A program made the translations under genes and the position numbers. DNA of 64,000 nucleotides from Defluviitalea raffinosedens. Lineage in GTDB: Bacteria > Bacillota > Clostridia > Lachnospirales > Defluviitaleaceae. Where the stretch lies: NCBI RefSeq assembly GCF_016908775.1, contig NZ_JAFBEP010000005.1, forward strand, positions 62,001-126,000, read 5' to 3'. This document shows positions 52,847 to 62,564 of this stretch, one piece after another (the stretch's first letter is position 1; each line of letters starts with the position of its first letter). The notes beneath the pieces were generated by a model. That model had not been told where the DNA came from and searched no databases. It saw nothing but the letters and a program-made list of their open reading frames with translations.

Positions 52847-55800
52847 ATGAATATCTTAAATGGAAAGCCTTTTAAAAAAATAAGAAAGAAGAAGCTTCAG
52901 ACTATCTCAAAAAAGAGCTTGAAAAGAGATTCAATGAATTGACTGAGAAATTCGAAATAAGCCTTTCTGAATTGCAAGAACATATGATGCATGGTCAAAA
53001 CTTAGGAGAAATGGGCAGTTGAACCTATGATATTCAAAGCAAAGAAATTTTTAGAACAGAAAAAGTGTATCATCTTTTAGAGTGCAGCCAACAATCCTTA
53101 GGAAATAACCTGGAAGAATTTTATGCACATGTACATCCAGATGACTTGGAGATGGTAAAAAATGCATATAATAAAATGTTAGAAGGTATTGAATACGATA
53201 TTCAATACCGAATCATTACTGACAAAGGAACTGAAAAGTACATTCATGAAAAAACCAGCGCCTTATATGATATAGATAACAAGCCCATTAAAGTATTTGG
53301 AATTATGCAAGATATTACAGAACAAAAACAAATAGAAAAACATCTGAAAGAAATAAGTGAACATATGAATCAGGCACAAATGCTCTCCGGAATTGGAAGC
53401 TGGAAATATGATATTTTAGAAGAAAAATTCTGGGGTTCTCCTGAAATGTTTAATATTTATGGCAGCAAACTAGAAAATAACGATGGCGATTATACAAATT
53501 TACTTAAATTAATACATCCTGACGACCAACCCAAAGTTCAAGAAGCGATTAATACATATCTGGCAGGAAAACCTTATGAAATGGAATGTCGTATTTTATT
53601 AAACGACGGCTCTCTAAAATACATTATTGCAAAAGGACTTCCAACAGTAGATCAAGATGGACAAGTTATAAGTATTCTAGGAACAATACAAGACATTACA
53701 GAACAAAAAAGATTACAGCAAGAAATCGAAAAAATTCAAAAAAGATTTCAAATTCTTGTACAAGAATCGAATGATGTTTTTGAAATAATTGCTCCTGATG
53801 GAACAATAAAATATGTAAGCGAAGCATCTGAAAAAATTATCGGATACAAACCGGAAGATAGAATAGGCAAAAATATATATGATTTCTATGAGGGCGTTCA
53901 ATTAGATAGAGTAAAAAGTATGGTCAAAGCTGCAATAGAATATCCTGATAAAGTCGTTCATGGCAATATTCTTTTTAACAATATTTATCTGGACGTCCAT
54001 CTGAAAAATTTAATACATGAACCTGTCATAGAAGGAATTGTAGTCAATTTTAGGGATATTACAAATAGAATAAAAATGGAACAAAAAATGGCTTATATCT
54101 CTACCCATGACACTTTAACAGGTCTTCCGAATCAAACTTATTTAAAAAAACAATTAAGAAATGAATGTCAATTAAGTAATTCGAAAAGAAGTAACTTTGC
54201 TCTTATGATGCTAGATATTGATGGGCTAAAAAATATCAATTATTCTTTAGGATACGAAACAGGAAACAAACTGATTATGGCAATTGTTGATAGATTGAAG
54301 AATTTTTCATATCAAGAAATATTTATTAGCCGATATTCAGATAGTACTTTTGGGATTATTGTAAAAGGTCAGGAAACTTCTGAGGAATATGCACATATTG
54401 CCCGACAACTCATTGAATTATTAAAAAAGCCTTATAAGATAGGAAAATATGAATTAGATATCACCGTCAATATAGGAATCTGCATGTACCCAACGGATGC
54501 ACGAAATGTGGATTCTCTTAGCAAAAATGCAAAGATCGCTTTATTCAGAGGAAGAAAAGAAGGTAAAAATAGATTTAAATTTTATAATTCTGATTTAGGC
54601 ATCCAGAATTATAAAAATTATATCATGCGAACACATTTATATCATGCAATAGAAAAAAATGAAATGAAAGTTTATTATCAACCTATAGTTAATTTAAAAG
54701 ACAATAAAATATTAGCAGCTGAAGCATTGATTCGCTGGGAACACCCTATGTGGGGAATGATATTGCTGGATGAATTTATGCCTTTAGCGGAAGAAACTGG
54801 ATTAATCATTGATATTGGAAAATGGATGTTAAGACAAGTTTGTTATAATTATAGCCAATGGCTCCAAAAAGGATTCCCTAACATAAAAGTATGTATTCAC
54901 TTTTCTAGTGTCCAGTTTATGGAAAATAATTTTGAAGATAATATTCTGGATATTATTAAAGAATTTAATTTAAATCCGGACTTTCTTATCATGGAAATTA
55001 CCGAAAGTATTATCATGGAGAAAAAAGGAAGGTTCTTACGTGCTATTAAAAAGCTTCAATCCGCTGGAATACAGTTGGCAATTGACGATTTTGGAAAAAG
55101 TTTTTCCACTCTTGCTCATTTACACACTATGAATATTGATATTATAAAAATTGACAATTTCTTTATACAAAATTGTATGGCGGATCCAAAGTGTAATATC
55201 ATTCTCAGCGCCATCATTGATACCGCTAAAAAACTTAAACTCAGAGTTGTTTCTGAAGGTATTGAAACATGGGAACAGTTATATTACTTGCGGGAATTAA
55301 ATTGTTATGCAGGACAAGGTTCCTTATATGCCGGTCCTGTTCCATTAAAAGAATTCGAAAAAATGTTAGCTACAGGAAAATGCAAACCTGTTGTCGTTAA
55401 TAATACGCCTCTAATATCTCGGGAAGAAAGACGAAAATACTTTAGAATTCAATTTTATCAGCTACTAGAAGCAAGTATAACCATTAAAGAGATACAAGGA
55501 AAAAAAGTAAATGTAGGAGATACCAAAGTATTGGTAAAAAATATTGGCCCAGGAGGACTATGCTTTCTTTCCAACATCAAAATGCCTATCAAGAAACATT
55601 TTATTATACAATGCTCGACTCAATTGATAGGAGAAGAAATCCAGGTATGTGGCCACCTTGTTTGGGCGGAAGAACTTGAGCCTAATATATATGAATATGG
55701 CGTTGAATTTATTATCGATGAAAATGAAAGAGGCAATTTGATCAAAATTTTAAATCAAGTACAAATCAAAATGAAAAAAGATTTATTGTTTGCTGAAGGA

Positions 55801-55857
55801 AACTTCACACCATATTCTGCAAAAAAATATTTTGCTACAGAAATTGTCAACTTATAA
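52847..55857 (+). CDS. PAS-GGDEF-EAL-PilZ cyclic-di-GMP protein with damaged 5' end
   Basis: The intact reading frame covers 53065-55857 (930 residues, first codon a GTG without ribosome site). It has three PAS domains (about 1-85, 105-220, 225-345), a GGDEF domain, an EAL domain (about 520-770) and a C-terminal PilZ domain (about 785-905). The GGDEF motif is degenerate (RYSDSTF, 423-429), so cyclase activity is unlikely. The EAL domain has EAL at 553-555 but a His612 where the usual metal-binding Asn stands. PilZ has RKYFR (790-794) and NIGPGG. A strong start (AAGGAGGT, ATG 52847) lies upstream in another frame: an A7 run at 52881-52887 and a TGA at 53020-53022 (Trp expected, GSW in PAS) interrupt it. 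Confidence 0.85.
52881..53022 (+). other. Frameshift run and in-frame stop in the 5' part of the GGDEF-EAL-PilZ gene
   Basis: From ATG 52847 the frame reads MNILNGKPFKKI and stops at about residue 33. Reading eight instead of seven A would join it to a frame continuing KKEEASDYLKKELEK, which stops at TGA (53020-53022) just before TYDIQSKEIFRTEKVYHLLE. The position corresponds to the Trp of GSW in the second PAS domain of the same protein (GSWKYD), suggesting TGG to TGA. Confidence 0.65.
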
Positions 55858-55874
55858 TGCCAAGTATGAATAGT

Positions 55875-55926
55875 ATAAATGCTGTGATATATGAATCAAT
55901 CATATATCACAGCATTTATGTTTTTA
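55875..55926. terminator. Strong terminator after the GGDEF-EAL-PilZ gene
   Basis: About 19 bp of perfect inverted repeat around ATGCTGTGATATATGA with a short loop, then TTTTTAT. It lies between convergent genes. Confidence 0.88.
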
Positions 55927-55968
55927 TACTAAATATATCCTTAACCACCTTAATAACTTTTAAATGAA

Positions 55969-56700
55969 TTATTCTTCAACTTTGTTGGTGATATACTCTT
56001 GCATTTTTTTATATTGGGCTTCCAAAATAATAATTTTATTGCCTTCTCTGGATATATATCCCTCTTCTTCAATCTTTTTAATCGATCGATTGATGGTTTT
56101 AATACTTAAGCCTGACTGATCAGCAATATCCTGGCGAGTGAATTTTAAAACACATTTATTGTTTTCAGCCATCTTTTCATATAAATGAATAAATAAAAGG
56201 ATAACTCTATCGACCCCCTGGGAAAATAGAAAAATCCGTTCTTTTCTTGCTTGTTCTAAAAGATAACTTCCCATGGACTTTGTTTCAAGCAATAAGGTAT
56301 TAATATCATTTCTCATCCATCTTTCAAATTTATCCTTTGAAATCACCAACATTGTACAGGGGGTCACTGTTGTAAGGGTGGTCATATAATTCTGAAGGTC
56401 TAGTAGTATTTCCATAGAGCCAAAGGTTTTAACAGGATAAAACCACATATAGTTGTATACAATCCCAAAAATTCTATAATCCAAAGCTTTAACAATACCT
56501 TCAACTAAGATATAAACCGTATCTACTTCATTTTTTTCTCTGATAAACACATGATCCTTTTCCATGTGAACAATCTGAAAAGAATCTAGCAGCCACATAG
56601 GTGCGTTTTTTAGATATGCCTCTAAATATTCTTTTTCGGAACCTTTTAGAGTATTTTGTAATGCCATCAGTTTCTTAATATTGCTTTCCGTCTGAGTCAT
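55969..56700 (-). CDS. Crp/Fnr family transcriptional regulator
   Basis: A 243-residue regulator. A cyclic-nucleotide-binding-type beta barrel (about 35-125, VYILVEGIVKALD and FGSMEILLD) is followed by a dimer helix and a C-terminal winged helix (about 175-235) with the recognition segment GLSIKTINRSIKKIEEEG. No cysteine cluster for an Fe-S centre is seen at the N-terminus, so it is not a classical FNR. The recognition helix lacks the RE(x)3R pattern of CRP. AGGGGGA precedes the ATG. It is downstream on the opposite strand from the GGDEF-EAL-PilZ gene; no target is evident. Confidence 0.9.
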   Translation of the reverse strand: MTQTESNIKKLMALQNTLKGSEKEYLEAYLKNAPMWLLDSFQIVHMEKDHVFIREKNEVDTVYILVEGIVKALDYRIFGIVYNYMWFYPVKTFGSMEILLDLQNYMTTLTTVTPCTMLVISKDKFERWMRNDINTLLLETKSMGSYLLEQARKERIFLFSQGVDRVILLFIHLYEKMAENNKCVLKFTRQDIADQSGLSIKTINRSIKKIEEEGYISREGNKIIILEAQYKKMQEYITNKVEE

Positions 56701-56824
56701 TATCGGTTCCCCCTTGAGATCATTATATCATATTTTATAAGGTCCTTTATAAATAGCTTTAAGAAACTCTAGGAAATTTCCACTCTCTTGTTTTCTATTA
56801 ACAATCTTTTCACTAATATGCTTC

Positions 56825-57442
56825 TTACCTATTAAACAAAAGAATTTCCAGTCTTTCCGATATGACTTGTATCATAGGCCCGGCTGTAAATGCAGTCACT
56901 AAAGTAATCACACCCAGCTTACCACCTAATAAAACGCCGATTAATACCATAGATATGTCAAACACTATCTTAGTCCTTTTATAATCCCATGAGAGCTTGT
57001 CTTTAATGGTCATCACCAGTCCGGTGAACGGGTCTAATCCGATATCCATAACGATAAAAATCGCCACTCCCGTATATAGCAAAAAACATCCTGTTAGCCC
57101 TGCAAGGATGCGCAATGTCAGTGTATCCGAGACTGCCAATGCACTATAAAGTTTTGTTCCTATGTCTACAAAAAAGCCATAGGGGACAATATATATAAAT
57201 GTTCCAATGTTCACATATTTTTTCCCTATAAATAATAATAAAATGATTAGTCCTATATTAACGACATTAGAAGCCATTCCTAACTGCCTGGTGGATAAAT
57301 TAAAAAAATTTCTTACGCCGTCATATACAATGCCAATAGGATCATTTCCAAGCATCGTAGAAGCATTAAAAGCTACTCCAACTCCCACGAAAAAAATACC
57401 TATTAGTCCGTAAATCATTTTCATGCCGCTTTTTAGTTTCAT
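56825..57442 (-). CDS. YczE/YyaS/YitT family membrane protein
   Basis: A 205-residue integral membrane protein with about five hydrophobic helices. The family pattern is visible as GVGVAFNASTMLGNDPIG near residue 20, followed by VPYGFFVDIG and IGLDPFTGLVM. No biochemical role is established for the family; members are linked to secretion of peptides in Bacillus. AGAGGA precedes the ATG. It stands between the Crp/Fnr gene and the nucleoside operon and shares their strand. Confidence 0.85.
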   Translation of the reverse strand: MKLKSGMKMIYGLIGIFFVGVGVAFNASTMLGNDPIGIVYDGVRNFFNLSTRQLGMASNVVNIGLIILLLFIGKKYVNIGTFIYIVPYGFFVDIGTKLYSALAVSDTLTLRILAGLTGCFLLYTGVAIFIVMDIGLDPFTGLVMTIKDKLSWDYKRTKIVFDISMVLIGVLLGGKLGVITLVTAFTAGPMIQVISERLEILLFNR

Positions 57443-57501
57443 ATCGGTCCTCTTCCTGTAGTTCTAAGTTATACTTCTGTCTAAACAATCCAAGTAGGAA
57501 T

Positions 57502-57545
57502 AAAGCCATCTTAAAAAGTATTCTCTTTAAGATGGCTTTTGTTTT
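57502..57545. terminator. Terminator after the nucleoside operon
   Basis: AAAGCCATCTTAAA and its complement around a 10-base loop, with T tails in both directions (TTTTGTTTT plus; TTTATT minus). Confidence 0.7.
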
Positions 57546-57559
57546 CATATCTTTAAAAC

Positions 57560-58702
57560 TTATTGAATGGGTTCAACTTTTACAAGATTGGTTGGTAAGT
57601 CTGCTACGTTTTCTGCTACGTCGTTTTTATTGATTTGAATACTTCCGTCTGCAATTTTATTATAAATAGCAGTATATTGTTCTTGTGTGAATTGTTTAAA
57701 TCTTGAAGTTTCCATTGGTAATTGAACATTATTGGTTTTTACATCGAGAGTCACTGCAGTACCGCCTTCAAAAGTACCGCGATAATATTCATCAATTGCA
57801 TCGTAAACAGATTTACTTAAATTCTTCATCGCAGATGTGATAACAGTTTCAGATTCACCGGATTGGTCAACGTCAACACCGATTACTTTAGTTCCTGCGG
57901 TTTCAGCTGCTTTCATAACAGAGTTTCCAACGCCACCACCACAGGCAAAAATAAGTTCTGTTCCTTCATTGTACCATGCTGCTGCTTTAGACATGTTTTC
58001 CGGAGATGCATCAAAGTTACCTACATAGGTGTATTTGATAGTAACATCGCCTTTAGCTAATCCCAATTCTTGTGCTGCATAATCTGCACCCTGGATGAAT
58101 CCATAGCCGAAACGTACAACTGCAGGTACTGCAATACCACCCATAAATCCAAGCTGTCTGTATCCATCCTGTACTGCTGCATAACCTGCTAAAAATCCTG
58201 CTTGTTCTTCAGCATAATAGATTGCTTTTACATTGGATTTGATATCGTAATTATAATCTCCGCTGTGAGGCGCACCATCTATAAGAATAAAGGTTACATC
58301 AGGATATTTTAATTGCGCATTATATACAGGCACTTCAAAAAGATATCCTGGACATACGATCACTTTTGCACCACCTTTTACAGCAAGGCCAATAGAGGTC
58401 ATAATCGCATCGTCTGATTTCTCAGAGGGTTGATAGTATTTATAGGAAATACCTTTTTGTTCTGCATAGGCTTTAACCCCTTCCCATGAGCCCTGGTTAA
58501 AGGATTTGTCATCAATAGTTCCTACGTCAGTAATCAATGCCAGTTCTGCTCCAGCGGAGTTGTCCTGTTTTGTTGTAGTTTCCTGAGTTGCTCCACCTGA
58601 TGTTTCTTCAGTCTTTGTTGTATTGCTTTGGCCACAGCCAACCAATGCTGTAATACTTACTGCTGCTGCCAACATTAAACTGATTAATTTTCTTTTCATC
58701 AT
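57560..58702 (-). CDS. BMP family nucleoside ABC transporter, substrate-binding lipoprotein
   Basis: A 380-residue lipoprotein, lipobox ALVGC (Cys23), with a Thr/Ser/Gln-rich linker and a periplasmic-binding-protein fold of the BMP/Med/TmpC family. Visible motifs include VGTIDDKSFNQGSWEG near the N-terminus of the mature part and FACGGGVGNSVMKAAE. It feeds nucleosides to the permease and ATPase genes at the right end. Here it is the last gene of the operon, 12 bases after deoC, while in many Firmicutes the binding protein comes first. GGGGGA precedes the ATG. Confidence 0.93.
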   Translation of the reverse strand: MMKRKLISLMLAAAVSITALVGCGQSNTTKTEETSGGATQETTTKQDNSAGAELALITDVGTIDDKSFNQGSWEGVKAYAEQKGISYKYYQPSEKSDDAIMTSIGLAVKGGAKVIVCPGYLFEVPVYNAQLKYPDVTFILIDGAPHSGDYNYDIKSNVKAIYYAEEQAGFLAGYAAVQDGYRQLGFMGGIAVPAVVRFGYGFIQGADYAAQELGLAKGDVTIKYTYVGNFDASPENMSKAAAWYNEGTELIFACGGGVGNSVMKAAETAGTKVIGVDVDQSGESETVITSAMKNLSKSVYDAIDEYYRGTFEGGTAVTLDVKTNNVQLPMETSRFKQFTQEQYTAIYNKIADGSIQINKNDVAENVADLPTNLVKVEPIQ

Positions 58703-58714
58703 TATTTTCTCCCC

Positions 58715-59380
58715 CTAATAATTTTTTGGTTTTTCACCTTTTATGAATTGAACTGCAGAGCTTGTGCCTATTCGCTCACACCCTGCATTTAAAAACATCT
58801 CTAAATCCTTAAGACTTCTTACGCCACCGGCAGCTTTCATCTTGACACCGGGAGCAATATGGGCTTTAAACAGATTAATATCTTCTATGGTTGCACCACC
58901 TGTTCCAAAGCCTGTAGAGGTCTTAATATAGTCTGCTCCTGCTTCGGAAACGATTTTACACATAGCGATTTTTTCTTCTTCTGTAAGATAACATGTTTCA
59001 ATAATCACTTTTAAAATTTTGTCTCCCACAAGCTTTTTAAGTGCAGCTATTTCATCTTTAATTGCTTCGTAGTTTTTATTTTTTACATCGCTGATATTGA
59101 TAACCATATCAATTTCACTGGCGCCATCTTCCAATGCTTTCTGAACTTCAGCCATCTTTGCTTCTTTCACACTATAGCCCAATGGAAAGCCTACTACAGT
59201 ACAAATATTGATTTTTTCTCCATAGGTATCATGGACTCTTTTTACATAACATGGTGGAATACATACGGACGCTGTTTGATATTCTATCGCTTCTTCACAG
59301 AGCTTTTGAATATCTTCCCATGCAGCAACAGCTTTCAGCAGTGTATGGTCCACATGCTGCAGCATTTCTTGTATTGTCAT
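58715..59380 (-). CDS. deoC: Deoxyribose-phosphate aldolase
   Basis: A 221-residue class I aldolase splitting 2-deoxyribose 5-phosphate into acetaldehyde and glyceraldehyde 3-phosphate. The Schiff-base lysine segments are KVIIETCYLT near 142 and YIKTSTGFGTGGAT near 170, with VKAAGGVRSL near 195. It completes the degradation of deoxynucleosides released by the two phosphorylases upstream. It lies 29 bases after the purine phosphorylase gene. Confidence 0.96.
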   Translation of the reverse strand: MTIQEMLQHVDHTLLKAVAAWEDIQKLCEEAIEYQTASVCIPPCYVKRVHDTYGEKINICTVVGFPLGYSVKEAKMAEVQKALEDGASEIDMVINISDVKNKNYEAIKDEIAALKKLVGDKILKVIIETCYLTEEEKIAMCKIVSEAGADYIKTSTGFGTGGATIEDINLFKAHIAPGVKMKAAGGVRSLKDLEMFLNAGCERIGTSSAVQFIKGEKPKNY

Positions 59381-59409
59381 TTTATCCCCCTTTTCAAGGT
59401 GTATTAAGT

Positions 59410-60249
59410 TTAATCTTTTAATGTCTTCCCTATTTCGGTAATGGATTTTGTGATTAATTCTTTAAATAATGGAGCTACCTTATCGGCAGTTTCCTGTACT
59501 TCTTCATGGCTTAAAGGTTGCTCACTCATTCCGGCAGCCAAATTCGAAATACAAGAAATTCCGCATATTTTCATTCCCATATGCTTTGCTGCAATCGCTT
59601 CACAGGCTGTACTCATCCCTACCGCATCTGCCCCTAAGGTTCTGCACATCCTTATTTCTGCGGGACTTTCATAGTTAGGACCTGAAAGCTGGAGATAAAC
59701 CCCTTCCTTCAAGGAAATATTCAAGGAAGCTGCCACATCTTTAATGATATTTCTTAAGTTCTTATCATAGATTTCACTCATATCGGGGAAGCGAACCCCT
59801 AATTCGTTAATATTTGCTCCTTTTAATGGGGATTCAACAAAACTCGCAATCTGATCCTTAATGAGCATGAAATCTCCCGGCTTAAAATCATAATTTGTTC
59901 CTCCGGCAGCATTGGTCAGAAATAATACTTCTGCTCCCATAAGCTTCATCAATCTTATGGGAAGGACCACATCATCCATAGAGTATCCCTCGTAATAGTG
60001 AACTCTGCCCTGCATAATCACTACCGGAACCTGATTCACATATCCAAAAATAAATCTTCCTTTATGCCCCGGAACTGTAGATACGGGAAATTCTTCAATA
60101 TCATGATAGTCAAGCACAGCTTCCACCTGTATGGAATCCCCATAATCTCCTAAACCAGAGCCCAATACCAAGGCTACTTTAGGCTGAAATTGAATTTTTT
60201 CTTTGTAGCATTTGTAACATCTTAAAAGTTTGTTGTATCTTCTGTTCAT
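59410..60249 (-). CDS. punA: Purine nucleoside phosphorylase
   Basis: A 279-residue trimeric-type phosphorylase (PunA/PNP class) cleaving inosine and guanosine. Motifs: LGSGLGDYGDS (phosphate loop, near 29), GHKGRFIFGYV (near 70), FLTNAAGGTNYD near 110 and GADAVGMSTACEAIAAKH near 205. The N-terminus has a short basic leader with two Cys. GGAGGG precedes the ATG. It lies 11 bases after the pyrimidine phosphorylase gene. Confidence 0.95.
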   Translation of the reverse strand: MNRRYNKLLRCYKCYKEKIQFQPKVALVLGSGLGDYGDSIQVEAVLDYHDIEEFPVSTVPGHKGRFIFGYVNQVPVVIMQGRVHYYEGYSMDDVVLPIRLMKLMGAEVLFLTNAAGGTNYDFKPGDFMLIKDQIASFVESPLKGANINELGVRFPDMSEIYDKNLRNIIKDVAASLNISLKEGVYLQLSGPNYESPAEIRMCRTLGADAVGMSTACEAIAAKHMGMKICGISCISNLAAGMSEQPLSHEEVQETADKVAPLFKELITKSITEIGKTLKD

Positions 60250-60260
60250 ACTGCCCTCCT

Positions 60261-61586
60261 TTATACATATTTCACTATTTTATCTTTTTCAATCCTTGCA
60301 AGGATTAAAGGTCTTTCCGTAGGTGTAGTATCTTCAATAGTAAATGCTTCTATTAGTTTGTCTTCTGATGCCTTAAATAATTCTTGATTATTCGCATATA
60401 AAGTAGCTAGAACTTCTCCTTTTTCTACATATTTCCCTACTTTGTTCCTAAGTATAATGCCTGCTGAATAATCAATCGCGCTGTCTTTGGTTTCTCTGCC
60501 GGCACCTAAAAGCATCGATGCTATACCACAGTCTTCTGAATTGATACGGGTAATATATCCTGATTTTGGCGCTTTCACTTCATAAGACCACTTAGCTTTT
60601 TCAAACTTATCCGTATCTTTTATTACGGAAGCATCTCCGCCCTGAGCTTCTACCATGCTGATAAGTTTTTCCAGGGCTTTTCCGTTTGCAATAGCGTCTC
60701 TTGCCATTTGTATGCATTCCGGAAGTTCTCCTTTTCCTGCCAGATACAGCATATTCCCTGCCAGACGAATACAAATTTCTGTCAGGTCTTCCGGACCATG
60801 CCCTTTTAAAGTTTCAACCGCTTCAATCACTTCTAGTGCATTTCCAATATTATTGCCAAGAGGGATGTCCATATCCGTAATTAAAGCAGCGGTTCTTCTT
60901 CCTGAGTTTTCTCCGATTTTTACCATGCATTCTGCCAGGGCAATTGAGTCTTCAAGACTCTTCATAAAGGCTCCGCTTCCGGTTTTAACATCCAGAAGGA
61001 TACAATCACTGCCTGCAGCTAATTTCTTACTCATAATAGAAACTGCAATAAGAGGAATACTGTCTACCGTAGCAGTTACGTCCCTTAAAGCATACAGCTT
61101 TTTATCTGCCGGGGTTAAATTCCCCGATTGTCCGATGACACTTAACCCTGCTTTATTGACCACATCAAAGAATTCTTCCTGGGTCAGGGACAACTTGATA
61201 CCGGGAATTGATTCCATCTTATCAATGGTCCCTCCTGTATGCCCTAAACCTCTTCCGGACATTTTTGCTACCTTTACGCCATAGGAAGCTACGATAGGCG
61301 CAATGATTAAAGTGGTTTTGTCTCCTACGCCCCCTGTTGAATGTTTATCTACCTTAATGCCCTCGATACCTGAAAGATCTACCGTATCTCCGGAACGGGC
61401 CACTGCATCTGTCATGATAAAAATTTCTTCCTCAGTCATTCCTTTAAAGTATACGGCCATTAAAAATGCCGACATTTGATAATCAGGAATATTCCCTGCA
61501 ACGTATTCTTCAATCAGGTATCTGATTTCTGCTTCCGTTAAAGCTTCACCATTTCTTTTTTTCATAATAAGGTCATACATTCTCAT
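60261..61586 (-). CDS. pdp: Pyrimidine-nucleoside phosphorylase
   Basis: A 441-residue enzyme phosphorolysing uridine, thymidine and deoxyuridine. It begins MRMYDLIMKKRNGE, matching B. subtilis Pdp. The signature VDKHSTGGVGDKTTL near residue 80 and SGRGLGHTGGTIDK near 110 form the phosphate and nucleoside sites. It lies 24 bases after the second permease gene and 11 before punA, in one operon. Confidence 0.96.
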   Translation of the reverse strand: MRMYDLIMKKRNGEALTEAEIRYLIEEYVAGNIPDYQMSAFLMAVYFKGMTEEEIFIMTDAVARSGDTVDLSGIEGIKVDKHSTGGVGDKTTLIIAPIVASYGVKVAKMSGRGLGHTGGTIDKMESIPGIKLSLTQEEFFDVVNKAGLSVIGQSGNLTPADKKLYALRDVTATVDSIPLIAVSIMSKKLAAGSDCILLDVKTGSGAFMKSLEDSIALAECMVKIGENSGRRTAALITDMDIPLGNNIGNALEVIEAVETLKGHGPEDLTEICIRLAGNMLYLAGKGELPECIQMARDAIANGKALEKLISMVEAQGGDASVIKDTDKFEKAKWSYEVKAPKSGYITRINSEDCGIASMLLGAGRETKDSAIDYSAGIILRNKVGKYVEKGEVLATLYANNQELFKASEDKLIEAFTIEDTTPTERPLILARIEKDKIVKYV

Positions 61587-61610
61587 TGGTAAAACAAATC
61601 CTTTCTATCA

Positions 61611-62564
61611 TTATCTGCTGCCTTTGTCGTATGGAATTCCTGCCGCTTTTGGCGCCTGAGAATTTTTAGAAACACAAGCGAGAACAATAAGCGTAGCCAT
61701 ATAAGGAATCATCTTATAAACTTCATTGGAAATCGGCAAGTCTTTGAGGACTGGAATACCTGAATAGGTGCTGGCTAATGTCTTCATAATCCCGAAGAAA
61801 AAGGCTGCTCCTAAAACCCCTCTCGTTCTCCACTGTCCAAAGATTAAAACTGCCAATGCCAGGAATCCATATCCGGCAACGCTGCCGTTAAAGTTAGTTG
61901 AAGTTGGGATAACAAATATCAGTCCTCCTATACCGGCTAACACCCCCGAAATAATTACACCCGCATATCGGATTTTATAAACGTTGATTCCTACGGAATC
62001 GGCTGCCTGAGGATGCTCTCCGCAGGCTCTTAGTCTTAATCCGAATTTTGTATTATTAATCAGGATGTTTGAAAGGATATATATTGCCACACCGATATAT
62101 GTTGTAATATAGCAGTTCTGAAAGAACATAGGACCGATAAGGGGTATATCTCCCAAAACAGGAACCTTGGCAATATGGAAAGTATCTGTAAACTGTATTT
62201 GTTGAACCCCTTGAATCATTCTTGCCATAAAAATTGCCACTGCCGGAGCAAACATGTTTAATGCTGTTCCGCTGATGGTCTGGTCTGCCTTAAGATTAAT
62301 AGATGCAAAGGCATGAAGCAGTGAAAAAATCCCTCCGCTGACACCGGCAATAAGAATTGCCAATAGTAAAAGTCCCTGACCGCTTAAAGTATTTTGAAAA
62401 ATATTGATAAAAAAGATACTGATAAAAGCGCCCATTACCATAATGCCTTCTAAAGCAATGTTAACGACACCGCTTCGCTCAGAGAACATACCGCCTAATG
62501 CAACGATTAAAAGAGGAATCGCAAAAAACATCGTCTGCTGAACAATGAAATATAAGATACTCAT
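61611..62564 (-). CDS. Nucleoside ABC transporter permease, second
   Basis: A 317-residue inner-membrane permease with about nine helices (NupQ-like, of the branched-chain/nucleoside permease family). Recognisable motifs: LGGMFSERSGVVNIALEGIMVMGAF near the N-terminus, seen here in part (ERSGVVNIALEG), and LRACGEHPQAADSVGI, the ATPase contact loop. Its ATG overlaps the stop of the first permease gene by four bases. Confidence 0.94.
   Translation of the reverse strand: MSILYFIVQQTMFFAIPLLIVALGGMFSERSGVVNIALEGIMVMGAFISIFFINIFQNTLSGQGLLLLAILIAGVSGGIFSLLHAFASINLKADQTISGTALNMFAPAVAIFMARMIQGVQQIQFTDTFHIAKVPVLGDIPLIGPMFFQNCYITTYIGVAIYILSNILINNTKFGLRLRACGEHPQAADSVGINVYKIRYAGVIISGVLAGIGGLIFVIPTSTNFNGSVAGYGFLALAVLIFGQWRTRGVLGAAFFFGIMKTLASTYSGIPVLKDLPISNEVYKMIPYMATLIVLACVSKNSQAPKAAGIPYDKGSR

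Noticed and set aside
53020-53022. TGA as selenocysteine or reassigned Trp
   Set aside because: The expected residue is Trp, other genes in the window use TGA as a normal stop, and no SECIS-like hairpin was noted; a mutation is simpler.
60655-61284. A 209-codon plus-strand open frame
   Set aside because: Antisense to the pyrimidine-nucleoside phosphorylase gene, with no ribosome site or domain.
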